Source: Chloroflexota bacterium (GTDB lineage: Bacteria > Chloroflexota > Anaerolineae > UBA1429). From it: 25,904 nucleotides of DNA. The DNA is taken from assembly GCA_012513595.1 (NCBI GenBank), contig JAAZBY010000538.1:1-25904 (forward strand), in the 5' to 3' direction. The notes below the pieces were generated by a model. The model saw nothing but the letters and a program-made list of their open reading frames with translations. It was not told the origin of the DNA and searched no databases. Position numbers and translations under genes: made by a program. The first letter of the stretch is position 1. Each line of letters starts with the position of its first letter. Below, piece after piece: positions 14,949-22,642 of this stretch.

Positions 14949-15938
14949 ATGAGCTGGCTGGACACGCGGACGCAGCCCTTTTCCTGGAGTTTCTCGCGCG
15001 CGCAGGTGTACGGCATCTGCCCGCGGCGGTACTACTACCGCTATTATGCTCCCTATGGGGGCAATGCGCCGCGGGAACCAGGTGACCGCACCCTGATCTA
15101 TGTTCTGGGCAGGTTGGCCACGGCCCCCATGCTCATCGGGCGGGTGGTACACGAACTCGCGCACGACTCTCTCCAGGCGGCGGCCGCCGGCCGACCTTGG
15201 GCAGAGGGGACCCTGGCGGCCAGCACGCGCGTGGCCATGGCGCGCCTCCTGCGCTCCTCACGCCGCGCGGTGCGCCGCTGCGAGGCGGGCCACCCGCCCC
15301 GGCAGGCCCCCGCCATCCTTGACGACCACTACTACCGGCTGGCCTTTGGCGCCCGCGAGACGCGCACCGCCCTGGAGCGTGCTATGCACTATGCCGAGGG
15401 GCTGGCTGGGCATCCCTTGTATGCGCTGGCCCTGCGGCGCCCCGCAGCGATGCTCTCGGTCGAGTCCGCCGGGTCCATCGTGGTGGGGGGCGTTCACGTG
15501 GTGGCGGTGCCGGACCTCGTGCTGCAGATGGACGATGGCCGTGTCGCTGTGGTCGACTGGAAGACCGGCGCCAGCGTCGAGGAGCGTGCCGAGCAGCACG
15601 CGGCCCAGCTGGCCACCTACGCCCTGTACGCGGCGCGCCAGTGGGGCCTGCCTGAGGAGCGCCTGGCCTGCCTGGTGGCCGACCTGAACGGCACTGCGGT
15701 GCTCGAGTTCCCCCTGGGCGAAGGGGGCCTGCAGCGCGCCGAGGAGGCGATTGCGGCGAGCATCGCGCTGCTCCGCGGAGCGCTGGACGATCGTGGCCGG
15801 AACATCGCCTCTCCGCGACGCTTCCCGCCGCTGGCCGAGTGGGGTGCCGACCTGGCGGAACTCCCCTGGGCCTGCGGGCGCTGTCCCTACCGACTGCTGT
15901 GCTTTGGCGAGCGCGTCATCGGGTGGGCGGCCGGTTGA
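14949..15938 (+). CDS. Stand-alone Fe-S PD-(D/E)XK nuclease (RecB/Cas4-like)
   Basis: A 329-residue nuclease of the RecB-like PD-(D/E)XK superfamily. The N-terminal block SFSRAQVYGICPRRYYYRYY (14-33) carries the first cluster cysteine, Cys24. The active site follows the family order: His68 in GRVVHELAH, Asp189 in VPDL, Asp203-x-Lys205 in VVDWKTG, then the QxxxY motif at Gln220/Tyr224. The C-terminus closes the Fe-S site with Cys309-x2-Cys312-x5-Cys318. This one-plus-three cysteine layout is that of Cas4 and AddB nucleases, which bind a 4Fe-4S cluster. It is longer than Cas4 (about 200) and has no helicase domain. The ATG at 14949 has GAGGAGG upstream. No CRISPR array, cas gene or recBCD/addAB gene is nearby. 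Role probably in DNA end processing or repair, by inference. Confidence 0.87.
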   Translation: MSWLDTRTQPFSWSFSRAQVYGICPRRYYYRYYAPYGGNAPREPGDRTLIYVLGRLATAPMLIGRVVHELAHDSLQAAAAGRPWAEGTLAASTRVAMARLLRSSRRAVRRCEAGHPPRQAPAILDDHYYRLAFGARETRTALERAMHYAEGLAGHPLYALALRRPAAMLSVESAGSIVVGGVHVVAVPDLVLQMDDGRVAVVDWKTGASVEERAEQHAAQLATYALYAARQWGLPEERLACLVADLNGTAVLEFPLGEGGLQRAEEAIAASIALLRGALDDRGRNIASPRRFPPLAEWGADLAELPWACGRCPYRLLCFGERVIGWAAG

Positions 15939-15947
15939 GAAGGCAAA

Positions 15948-15983
15948 GGGCACGGCAGCGCTTACCAGCGCGCTGCCGTGCCC
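15948..15983. terminator. 14-bp perfect hairpin between nuclease and tyrS
   Basis: Arms 15948-15961 and 15970-15983 (GGGCACGGCAGCGC and complement) with an 8-base loop, centred between converging stops at 15938 and 16008. It probably acts in both directions. On the minus strand TTTGCCTT follows, on the plus strand there is no T-run. Confidence 0.75.
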
Positions 15984-16007
15984 AAGAAGGATCCTGAGGC
16001 CCTTATC

Positions 16008-17234
16008 CTACCCGGCGATGATCACGCGGCGGTAGCGCTTCTTCCCGGCGCGCAGGAGAACCGACCCGTCGCGGAGATCCCCCGCGGTAACCAGGCGGTC
16101 GATCGTTTCCACCGGTTCCTCGTTGAGATACGCCCCGCCCTGCTCGATCAGCCGGCGCGCCTCGCTCCGCGAACGCACCAGCCCTGCGAGCTGGAACAGC
16201 TCGGCCACGGGGACCCCCTCCTGTAGCAGGCCCTCATCGATCTCGGTCGTGGGCACGTCGGCGGCCAGGCCACCGCCGCCAAAGAGCTCGCGGGCCGACT
16301 GCTTGGCCGCCTCGGCGGCCTCGACGCCGTGGGTGTTGCGCGTCACCTCGTAGGCCAGGATCTCCTTGGCCTGGCGGACGTCGGCGCCCTCGAGGCGTCC
16401 AAGACGCTCGATCTCGTCCAGCGGCAGGAAGGTAAAGATGCGCAGGAAGCGCACGACGTCGGCATCCTCCACGTTGACCCAGAACTGGTAAAAGTCGAAG
16501 GGAGAGAGCCGCTCCGCATCCAGCCACACGGCGCCCTGCGCCGTCTTGCCCATCTTGGCTCCCGAAGCGGTGGTCAAGAGCGGCAGGGTCAGGGCGAACG
16601 CCTCGCCACCGTCCATGCGCCGGATCAGGTCGACGCCGGCCAGGATGTTGCCCCACTGGTCGTTGCCGCCCATCTGTAGCCGGCAGCCATACTCCTGGTA
16701 GAGGTGCAGAAAGTCGTAGGCCTGCAGCAGCTGGTAGTTGAACTCCAGGAAGGAGAGGCCTTCCTCGAGGCGCGAGCGGTACGACTCGGCGGCCAGCATG
16801 CGGTTGACGGAAAAGTGCCTCCCCACGTCGCGCAGAAAGTCGATGTAGCGCAGGTCGCGCAGCCAGTCAGCGTTGTTGCGCATCAGGGCGCGGCCCCCCG
16901 TAAAGTCCACGAAGCGGCCGATCTGTTCCTGCAGGGCGGCGAGGTTCTTGCCGATCTGCTCCTCGGAAAGGAGTTGGCGCATCTCCGTCCGCCCCGAGGG
17001 GTCACCGATCATGCCGGTGCCGCCTCCGACAATGACGATGGGGCGGTGGCCGTGATGCTGCAGATGGGCCAGCGCCATGATCGTGCAGAGATGGCCGACG
17101 TGCAGGCTGGCGGCTGAGGGGTCATAGCCCACATAGCAGGTCAGCGGTTGCTCTAGGGCAGCCCTCAGGCCCTCCTCAGACGACACCTGCTCGATGAAAC
17201 CCCGCTCCTTCAGTACGTCGTAGGCGTTCTTCAT
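16008..17234 (-). CDS. tyrS: Tyrosyl-tRNA synthetase
   Basis: A 408-residue class I synthetase that charges tRNA-Tyr. The HIGH motif reads HVGH (45-48) and the KMSKS motif KMGKT (227-231). The tyrosine-binding region has CYVGYDPSAASLH near the start and QMGGNDQWGN (187-196). An S4 RNA-binding domain covers about 345-405 (LVRSRSEARRLIEQGGAYLN, then VLLRAGKKRYRRV). Length is typical for the bacterial TyrS. The ATG at 17234 has a GAGGTG ribosome-binding site, and a good promoter lies at 17298-17326 giving a leader of about 57 bases. That is too short for a T-box, so no tRNA-sensing riboswitch is expected. It converges on the nuclease gene and is divergent from the TauE/SafE-type permease gene. 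Confidence 0.98.
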   Translation of the reverse strand: MKNAYDVLKERGFIEQVSSEEGLRAALEQPLTCYVGYDPSAASLHVGHLCTIMALAHLQHHGHRPIVIVGGGTGMIGDPSGRTEMRQLLSEEQIGKNLAALQEQIGRFVDFTGGRALMRNNADWLRDLRYIDFLRDVGRHFSVNRMLAAESYRSRLEEGLSFLEFNYQLLQAYDFLHLYQEYGCRLQMGGNDQWGNILAGVDLIRRMDGGEAFALTLPLLTTASGAKMGKTAQGAVWLDAERLSPFDFYQFWVNVEDADVVRFLRIFTFLPLDEIERLGRLEGADVRQAKEILAYEVTRNTHGVEAAEAAKQSARELFGGGGLAADVPTTEIDEGLLQEGVPVAELFQLAGLVRSRSEARRLIEQGGAYLNEEPVETIDRLVTAGDLRDGSVLLRAGKKRYRRVIIAG

Positions 17235-17248
17235 GCCTGCACCTCAAC

Positions 17249-17277
17249 TTGACGCGGCCGCACTAATCCCCTAGCAT
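17249..17277 (+). promoter_or_regulatory. Promoter of the TauE/SafE-type permease gene
   Basis: TTGACG (17249-17254), a 17-base spacer, TAGCAT (17272-17277, 4 of 6). The predicted start is near 17284, about 100 bases upstream of the proposed TTG start. It lies inside the tyrS leader. Confidence 0.5.
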
Positions 17278-17297
17278 TGGCCGATTGCCGAAACTCG

Positions 17298-17326
17298 ATG
17301 GTATCGCCCGGCAGGGGGTTTGTCAA
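17298..17326 (-). promoter_or_regulatory. Sigma70-type promoter of tyrS
   Basis: The minus strand has TTGACA (perfect; plus-strand 17321-17326), a 17-base spacer and TACCAT (4 of 6). The predicted start is near 17291. It points toward the opposing permease promoter, only 20 bases away. Confidence 0.6.
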
Positions 17327-17382
17327 ATGGTGCATCGTCCCGCGGCCGCAGTGCCGCGCTGCTCGCTCGGCGAGGTGGTGCC

Positions 17383-18102
17383 TTGATCAGTTCCGTGCAG
17401 CTCATTCTTCTCGGCGCCCTGAGCGGCTTTGTCTCTGGCCTGACGGGCTTTGGCTCGGGGCTGATCCTCATGGGCACGCTGGTGACCGTTATGCCGGTGC
17501 AGCAGGCCACTGTGGTCGGCGCAGTGCTCGCTGTGGTTCTCGCCGCCGTCAACCTGTGGTCCGTCCGCCACGATCTTCCCTGGCCGGAGCTGTGGCCGAC
17601 GCTCCTAACGGGCGTGCCCGCCGTGGCGGTCGGCGTGTGGCTGCTCAGGGTGCTGAGCGATGACGTCCTCAAGATCGGCGTGGTGACGATCATCCTGGCC
17701 GGCGTGGTCACCGTGCTGTGGACCCCCAAGGGGCGGCGCTTTGGTGCGCGTTGGCTGAACCTGGTGGCCGGGGCCGCCAGCGGCGTGTTCAACGGCGCCC
17801 TTGGCACCGGTGGGCCGCCGCTGGTGCTCTTTGCCCTGTTGCGCGGCTGGGAGAAGGAATGCTGCAAGGCTTACTACTCGGCGCTGTTTCTGCTGATGGG
17901 TGCCTTTCGGCTGGTTCTGCTGGTGTCTCAGGGGCTGGCCTCGCGTGAGGCTCTGGAGCAGGGCGTCCTGATTCTGGTGCCCGTGGTGGGCGCCTGGTAC
18001 CTCGGCAAGCAGGTGTTCCAGCGAGTCAGCACACAGGTCTTTCGCTACTCCGGAGTAGCGCTACTGCTGGGTATCGCCGCCAACCTGCTCGTATCGCTCT
18101 AG
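17383..18102 (+). CDS. TauE/SafE-family membrane permease
   Basis: A 239-residue polytopic membrane protein of the TauE/SafE (DUF81) family, which exports sulfite, sulfoacetate or other organosulfur anions in known members. Two half-repeats are visible, each with the Gly-rich family signature: GALSGFVSGLTGFGSGLILMG near the N-terminus and AGAASGVFNGALGTGGPPLVL near the middle, each leading into membrane helices. About seven or eight hydrophobic spans fill the length. Start: a TTG at 17383, placed by GAGGTG upstream and by the beginning of the first helix. An upstream start at 17320 falls in the tyrS promoter and has no usable ribosome-binding site. The protein is followed by a hairpin and a second permease gene. 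A link to the sulfatase 10 kb away is possible but unsupported by linkage. Confidence 0.85.
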   Translation: MISSVQLILLGALSGFVSGLTGFGSGLILMGTLVTVMPVQQATVVGAVLAVVLAAVNLWSVRHDLPWPELWPTLLTGVPAVAVGVWLLRVLSDDVLKIGVVTIILAGVVTVLWTPKGRRFGARWLNLVAGAASGVFNGALGTGGPPLVLFALLRGWEKECCKAYYSALFLLMGAFRLVLLVSQGLASREALEQGVLILVPVVGAWYLGKQVFQRVSTQVFRYSGVALLLGIAANLLVSL

Positions 18103-18109
18103 CCTGTAT

Positions 18110-18129
18110 TGGGGCCTAGAAAGGCCCCA
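18110..18129 (+). terminator. 7-bp hairpin between the two permease genes
   Basis: Arms TGGGGCC / GGCCCCA with a 6-base TAGAAA loop, seven bases after the TauE/SafE-type stop. There is no T-run. It may reduce read-through into the AEC gene. Confidence 0.45.
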
Positions 18130-18168
18130 CGCGTCGAATGTTTGCAGCCTCGCAAAGGGAGGTCCTTC

Positions 18169-19074
18169 TTGGCTACGTTTGCATCTATCTTCTTGAACAA
18201 CATTCTGCCGGCCTTCCTCATCATTGGCGCCGGCGTGCTGATGGACCGCCTTTTGCACATAGAACACAAGTCACTCTCGCGCATGGCCCTGTACGTGCTT
18301 TCGCCGTGTCTGCTCTTCTCACTCATCATCAACTCCACGGTGGACCCGGCACGGTTCGCCCAGATGCTCCTCTTTTCCCTGGTCACGACGCTGGCCATGA
18401 TCGGTATCGCCCTGCTGGTGGGCTGGGCACTGCGCTGGCCTTCGCGCAAGGTCGATGGGCTGGTGCTGGCGACCGCCTTTGTCAACTCGGGGAACTTTGG
18501 TCTGTCGGTCATCCTCTTCTCGTACGGTGAGGAGGGGCTGGCGCTGGCCTCGGCGTTCTTTGTGATCTCTAGCCTGGCGGCCCACACGCTGGGGGCCTTC
18601 TTTGCGGCGCGAGGCGACGGGGGGATGCGCGTGGCGCTCGGCAGGATGGCGCGGCTGCCGGGGATGTACGCCTTTCTGCTAGCCTTTGGCCTGCGCCTGT
18701 TGGGCGTGCGGGTGCCGGATATGCTGCTTGAGCCGATTACGCTGGTGGGGAGGGCGGCCGTGCCGATCCTGCTCCTGTTGCTGGGCTTGCAGCTATCGCA
18801 GACGCACGTTGGCAAGCACTACAAGGATGTGGCGCTCGGCGTGTTCCTGCGGCTAGTGGTCGGGGCGGGCTCGGCGGTGGCGCTGGCGCCGCTCGTGGGG
18901 CTGCAGGGGCTGGCGCGGCAGGTGGGGATCGTCGAGGCAGCCACGCCGACGGCCGTCTCTTCGTCGCTGATGGCCATCGAGTTTGGCGCCGACCCCGAGT
19001 ACGTCACCAGCGTGATCTTTTTCTCCACGCTGCTGTCGGCCGTGACCTTGACGATCCTGATTGGGCTGCTGTAG
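18169..19074 (+). CDS. AEC (auxin efflux carrier)-family transporter
   Basis: A 301-residue membrane transporter of the AEC family; bacterial members move small organic acids such as malate or malonate, but the substrate here cannot be told. About ten hydrophobic spans in two halves are visible. Family landmarks are IFLNNILPAFLIIGAGVLMDR near the start, ATAFVNSGNFGLSV in the fourth helix region, and ATPTAVSSSLMAIEFGAD in the penultimate helix pair. Start: TTG at 18169 with AAGGGAGG six bases upstream, much better than any other start; a longer frame from 18109 begins inside the preceding hairpin. It lies 66 bases after the TauE/SafE-type gene in the same direction. Its stop is only four bases from the stop of the convergent permease gene, with no hairpin between them, so read-through into antisense of the importer operon is possible. 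Confidence 0.9.
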   Translation: MATFASIFLNNILPAFLIIGAGVLMDRLLHIEHKSLSRMALYVLSPCLLFSLIINSTVDPARFAQMLLFSLVTTLAMIGIALLVGWALRWPSRKVDGLVLATAFVNSGNFGLSVILFSYGEEGLALASAFFVISSLAAHTLGAFFAARGDGGMRVALGRMARLPGMYAFLLAFGLRLLGVRVPDMLLEPITLVGRAAVPILLLLLGLQLSQTHVGKHYKDVALGVFLRLVVGAGSAVALAPLVGLQGLARQVGIVEAATPTAVSSSLMAIEFGADPEYVTSVIFFSTLLSAVTLTILIGLL

Positions 19075-19078
19075 GCCG

Positions 19079-20053
19079 CTAGCCCTGCTCGAAGCGTTGC
19101 CCGAGGCCAGCGGGCGGGGTGCCGCGTATCAGGCTGCCCACCGTGCGCCGCAACGCGGCAGGCACAGATGCGGGCAGATGCTCCTCGATGCGGGCGCTGG
19201 CGAAGAGCAGCGCCACGATCATCAGCGCAAAGGGCGCAGCCTGGAACACCTGCGAGGGGACGTTGGGGTAGACGGGCTGTAGGATGCTGCCCAACGACTT
19301 GAGCGCGCCGAACAGGAAAGCGCCCAGCGCCACACGGATGGGGTGCCATCCGCCAAAGATGACGATGGCCAGGGCGATCCAGCCCATGCCGGAAGTGTGA
19401 CGGTGGCTCCAGCCCAGCTTCACCGAGAGGGAGTAGGTAGCGCCGGCCAACCCCACCAGCGCGCCGCCCAGCGCAGTGTACAGGTAGCGCATTCTGTTCA
19501 CGTTCAGCCCGCGGGCAAAGGCAGCCTCCGGCCGCTCGCCGACGGCGCGCAGCTGCAACCCCTGCCGCGTGTAGGTGAGCCATAGCCAGGTACCGATTAC
19601 CAGGACATAGCCCAGGTAGACCAGAGCATTGTGCTGGAAAAAGATGGGACCGAGCACGGGGATGTCAGCCAGCAGTGGGATCGGCGCGTGGGGGACGCTG
19701 GGCCCCGGGATACGCACGAAGGGCTTGCCCAGGAAGGAGCTCAGGTCGGCGCAGAGGAGCGTCAGCACAAAGCCGACGGCGACCTGATCCTGCTTGAGGG
19801 CGATGCACCCGTAGGCGACCAGTAGGGCGATGAGCGCCCCGACCACCATCGCGGCCAGGATGCCTACCACTACGCTGCCCGTAACGTAAGCCGCGGCAAA
19901 GCCCACCATGGCCGAGAGGAGGATCGTCCCGTCCAGAGAGAGGTTCACCACGCCGGCCTTTTCCGAGATCGTCTCGCCGATGCCGGCAAAGACGAGCGGG
20001 GTGGAGGCTGCCAGGACCGATGAGATGGTCTGTAGTACCAGCGTCACGTTCAT
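19079..20053 (-). CDS. BMP-type ABC importer, permease subunit 2
   Basis: A 324-residue inner-membrane permease of the branched-chain/BMP superfamily (BPD_transp_2), like YufQ/NupQ of nucleoside importers. About nine hydrophobic spans. The family loop reads VVNLSLDG (35-42), close to the usual N-(I/L)-G-x-E-G, and the cytoplasmic coupling segment RAVGERPEAAFARGLNVNRMRY fits the ATPase contact (EAA-like) loop. It is the last gene of the operon, seven bases after the other permease gene. The ATG at 20053 overlaps no neighbour. It acts with the second permease as the membrane channel for the ligand delivered by the binding lipoprotein; nucleosides are the usual cargo, by family. Confidence 0.92.
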   Translation of the reverse strand: MNVTLVLQTISSVLAASTPLVFAGIGETISEKAGVVNLSLDGTILLSAMVGFAAAYVTGSVVVGILAAMVVGALIALLVAYGCIALKQDQVAVGFVLTLLCADLSSFLGKPFVRIPGPSVPHAPIPLLADIPVLGPIFFQHNALVYLGYVLVIGTWLWLTYTRQGLQLRAVGERPEAAFARGLNVNRMRYLYTALGGALVGLAGATYSLSVKLGWSHRHTSGMGWIALAIVIFGGWHPIRVALGAFLFGALKSLGSILQPVYPNVPSQVFQAAPFALMIVALLFASARIEEHLPASVPAALRRTVGSLIRGTPPAGLGQRFEQG

Positions 20054-20060
20054 CAGCAGA

Positions 20061-21125
20061 CTAGTCCTCGGCCGAGCCTTGCGGCCGGCGCTGTAGGGTC
20101 AGGCGCTCGCGCAGCCCCCTGACGATCAGAAAAGCCAGCACCATGGAACTCTGCAGCACGCCGCCCAGCGACGAGTCGAGCAGCAGGCGCAGCTCCAGCC
20201 GCGGGCTGCCCACGTCGACCGCTGAGAAGAACAGCACGATGAGGGGCACCCACTCGGCGCGCAGGCCAGACAGCAACACCACCAGCTGGGCCATGTAGCC
20301 ATACCCCGCGGAAATGCTGGGGATCAGGCGCCGATACACGGCCGTGGCCTGGAAGGAGCCCGCCAGCCCCGCCAGAACGCCGCACAGCAGGAAGGCGAGC
20401 AGCATGTTCTTCCTGTTATCGATGCCCATGCGGTGGGCGGCCTTGCCGTTCAGTCCGATCGCCTTGAGCCGCAGGCCCCAGTTCGTATCTTTCAGCAGGA
20501 CGTAGACCACGATGATGGCCGCCACGGCGACCAGGGCGGGCACCAGGGCAGCGCGCGTATCGCCGATGGTCGGCATCCAGGCCTCGCGGGGGAAGGGATC
20601 GGTGCCACTCATGGTCGCTCCATCAGGCGGGCGCCAGGGGCCAAAGATCAGATAGTTGGTCAGCGCCAGGGCCACAAAGTTGAGCCCCAGGCCGCCAAAG
20701 ATCTCATGGACACCGCCGTGGGTCCTGAGTACCCCCACCAGCAGGCCCCAGGCGCCACCCCCGGCCATGCCCCCCAGAATCGTGAGCGGCAGGAGGATCG
20801 CGGCGGGCGGGGGCGCGTCGCCAAAGGCCTGCACAACCCAGGTGGCTCCTAGCGCGCCGGCAATGATCTGCCCCTCGACGCCGATGTTCATGAGGCCTGC
20901 TGCAAAGGTGATCAACATGCCGGCTGAGGCCAGCATCAGCGGGACCATGGCGACCACGACGTCGGCGATGTTGCGCGTACCCGCGAACGCCCCGCCGAAC
21001 ATGGCCACGTAGGCATCCCAGGGGTTCGCCCCGGCCACCAGGAGGATGACCGTAATGAACGCCAGAGTGGCCAGCACGGGGGCCAGCCAGCTCAGGATGC
21101 CCTCGGCCTTGGAGCGAATGGTCAT
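20061..21125 (-). CDS. BMP-type ABC importer, permease subunit 1
   Basis: A 354-residue inner-membrane permease of the same superfamily, like YufP/NupP. An N-terminal helix (about 14-32) is followed by the characteristic [18 protein letters not shown] segment (NIGVEGQ at 80-86). The coupling loop is [23 protein letters not shown]. About ten spans in all. Its ATG overlaps the ATPase stop by four bases (ATGA at 21125-21122), a sign of translational coupling. It pairs with the second permease gene seven bases downstream. The length fits the family. Confidence 0.94.
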   Translation of the reverse strand: MTIRSKAEGILSWLAPVLATLAFITVILLVAGANPWDAYVAMFGGAFAGTRNIADVVVAMVPLMLASAGMLITFAAGLMNIGVEGQIIAGALGATWVVQAFGDAPPPAAILLPLTILGGMAGGGAWGLLVGVLRTHGGVHEIFGGLGLNFVALALTNYLIFGPWRPPDGATMSGTDPFPREAWMPTIGDTRAALVPALVAVAAIIVVYVLLKDTNWGLRLKAIGLNGKAAHRMGIDNRKNMLLAFLLCGVLAGLAGSFQATAVYRRLIPSISAGYGYMAQLVVLLSGLRAEWVPLIVLFFSAVDVGSPRLELRLLLDSSLGGVLQSSMVLAFLIVRGLRERLTLQRRPQGSAED

Positions 21126-22585
21126 TCCTGTTTCCCCCCGATCAGATATCCCAGTCTCTCCGCGTCGACAGTGCCGGCATCGACGGGCTGAGACATCACC
21201 CCGCCGGAGAACACGACGATGCGGTCGCTGTTCTGTACCAGCTCGTCCAGGTCGGTGGAGGAGAACAGGATCGCGGTGCCCTGTTCGCGACGGCCAAGCA
21301 GCCGCTCCCAGATGTAGGCCGCCGATTCCATATCGAGCCCGCGGGTGGGGTGCTCAAGGATCAACAGCCGCAGCGCGTCGGGCAGGAGAGAGAGGACAGC
21401 GCGCTGTTGGTTACCCCCGGAAAGGTCCTGCACTTGGGTGTGTGGCTGGCCGACCACGTGGAAGGCACGGAGGCGCTCATCAGCGCGTGCGTCGGCCTCG
21501 TCCCAGCGCACCAGCAGGCCGCGGCCGTTGCCGGCCAGGGCAAAGTGTTCGCGCAGCGTCATACCGGCCACCAGCCCCTCCTCGAGCCGGGCGGCCGGTA
21601 CATAGGCCACGCCCATCCGCTGAAAGCGGTGATAGGGCTGCCGGACCATGTCCTGGCCATCGAGAAGGAGCCTGCCAGAGCGCACCGGCAAGATGCCGGC
21701 GGCTGCCTGCATCAGCAGACGCTGCCCGCTGCCTTCTAGGCCGGCCAGGCCGATCACCTCTCCGCAGCGCAGCGAGAGCGACAGGTGGTTGACGCTCAGG
21801 CGATACGTATGTACCGAGGCGTCGTCGAACTCGAGGCGCACGGCGCCGATGGGGCAGGCCGCTCGGCTGGGGGCCGCCAGCTCCTTGCCGAACATCATGC
21901 GCACCAGGCTTTGGCTGGAGAAGGGCGCCGTAGCCGCCCCTGCCACCGAGCCGCCCCGCAGCACAGTGACCTCTGAGCAGAGCTCCTCGACCTCGTCCAG
22001 CTTGTGTGAGACAAAGACGACCGACATGCCCTCTTCCGCAAGCTGGCGAAGCGTCTGGAACATCAGCACCTTCTGGGGCGCCGAGATGCCGGTGGTGGGC
22101 TCATCCAGGATGATGATCCGGGCCCCGAGCGAGAGGAGGCGCACCAACTCCAGCTGCTGGCGCTCGCCGACCGTCAGGTTGCCGACCGGCTCATCCGGGT
22201 CCAGAGAGAACCCAAACCGCGCACAGAGCGCCGTGAGCTCCTGGCGGGCTTGCCGCCGCGGCTGCAGAGTTCCTGAGCGGCGACCAAGCAGAAAGTTGTC
22301 CAGCGCGCTGAGGGGCGGAATGTCCAGGGGGTCCTGGTGGAGCATGCCGATGCCGTGGGCGATGGCGTCCGAAGGGGACGCAAAGCGCACCTCATGGCCG
22401 TCAAGGACGATGCGCCCGGCATCGGCCGCGAGATAGCCGGAGAGCACCTTCATCAGAGTGGTCTTGCCGGCGCCGTTCTCGCCAAGCAGCCCATGGATCG
22501 TGCCGCGGTCCACGGTGAGCGAAACCCGGCGGTTGGCCTGAACGGCGCCGAACCTCTTGGAGATGTCTTGTAGTTCTGCTTTCAT
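21122..22585 (-). CDS. BMP-type ABC importer, double ATPase subunit
   Basis: A 487-residue cytoplasmic ATPase with two ABC domains, like YufO/NupO/RbsA-type proteins. Domain 1: Walker [10 protein letters not shown] (35-43), Q-loop Gln84, signature LTVGE (137-141), Walker B ILDE (159-162) and switch His (VSHK, about 192-195). Domain 2: GLEGSGQ (282-288) without the Walker A Lys, signature LSGGN (388-392) and a Walker B that reads LIL-E-H instead of D-E (411-412). So domain 1 holds normal catalytic residues while domain 2 is degenerate, a state known in this subfamily but more complete here because both Walker motifs are changed. The ATG at 22585 lies after the intergenic hairpin. The stop overlaps the permease start. 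It powers uptake of the ligand bound by the lipoprotein. Confidence 0.93.
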   Translation of the reverse strand: MKAELQDISKRFGAVQANRRVSLTVDRGTIHGLLGENGAGKTTLMKVLSGYLAADAGRIVLDGHEVRFASPSDAIAHGIGMLHQDPLDIPPLSALDNFLLGRRSGTLQPRRQARQELTALCARFGFSLDPDEPVGNLTVGERQQLELVRLLSLGARIIILDEPTTGISAPQKVLMFQTLRQLAEEGMSVVFVSHKLDEVEELCSEVTVLRGGSVAGAATAPFSSQSLVRMMFGKELAAPSRAACPIGAVRLEFDDASVHTYRLSVNHLSLSLRCGEVIGLAGLEGSGQRLLMQAAAGILPVRSGRLLLDGQDMVRQPYHRFQRMGVAYVPAARLEEGLVAGMTLREHFALAGNGRGLLVRWDEADARADERLRAFHVVGQPHTQVQDLSGGNQQRAVLSLLPDALRLLILEHPTRGLDMESAAYIWERLLGRREQGTAILFSSTDLDELVQNSDRIVVFSGGVMSQPVDAGTVDAERLGYLIGGKQE

Positions 22586-22603
22586 AGGCCTAGCCAGAGT
22601 TCG

Positions 22604-22634
22604 GCGGGGGCAGGCAGTTGCTGCCTGCCCCCGC
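22604..22634 (-). terminator. 14-bp hairpin between binding-protein and ATPase genes
   Basis: Arms 22604-22617 and 22621-22634 (GCGGGGGCAGGCAG and complement) with a 3-base loop, just after the binding-protein stop and 19 bases before the ATPase ATG. There is no T-run. Such stems commonly let the binding protein be made in excess by partial termination or by protecting the upstream mRNA. Confidence 0.75.
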
Positions 22635-22642
22635 GCGGTGCC

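Noticed and set aside
14949..15938. Cas4 as part of a CRISPR system
   Set aside because: No repeat-spacer array and no cas gene are visible in the window, and the protein is much longer than Cas4.
17235..17291. T-box riboswitch before tyrS
   Set aside because: The leader from the predicted start is only about 57 bases, far too short, and no T-box sequence was seen.
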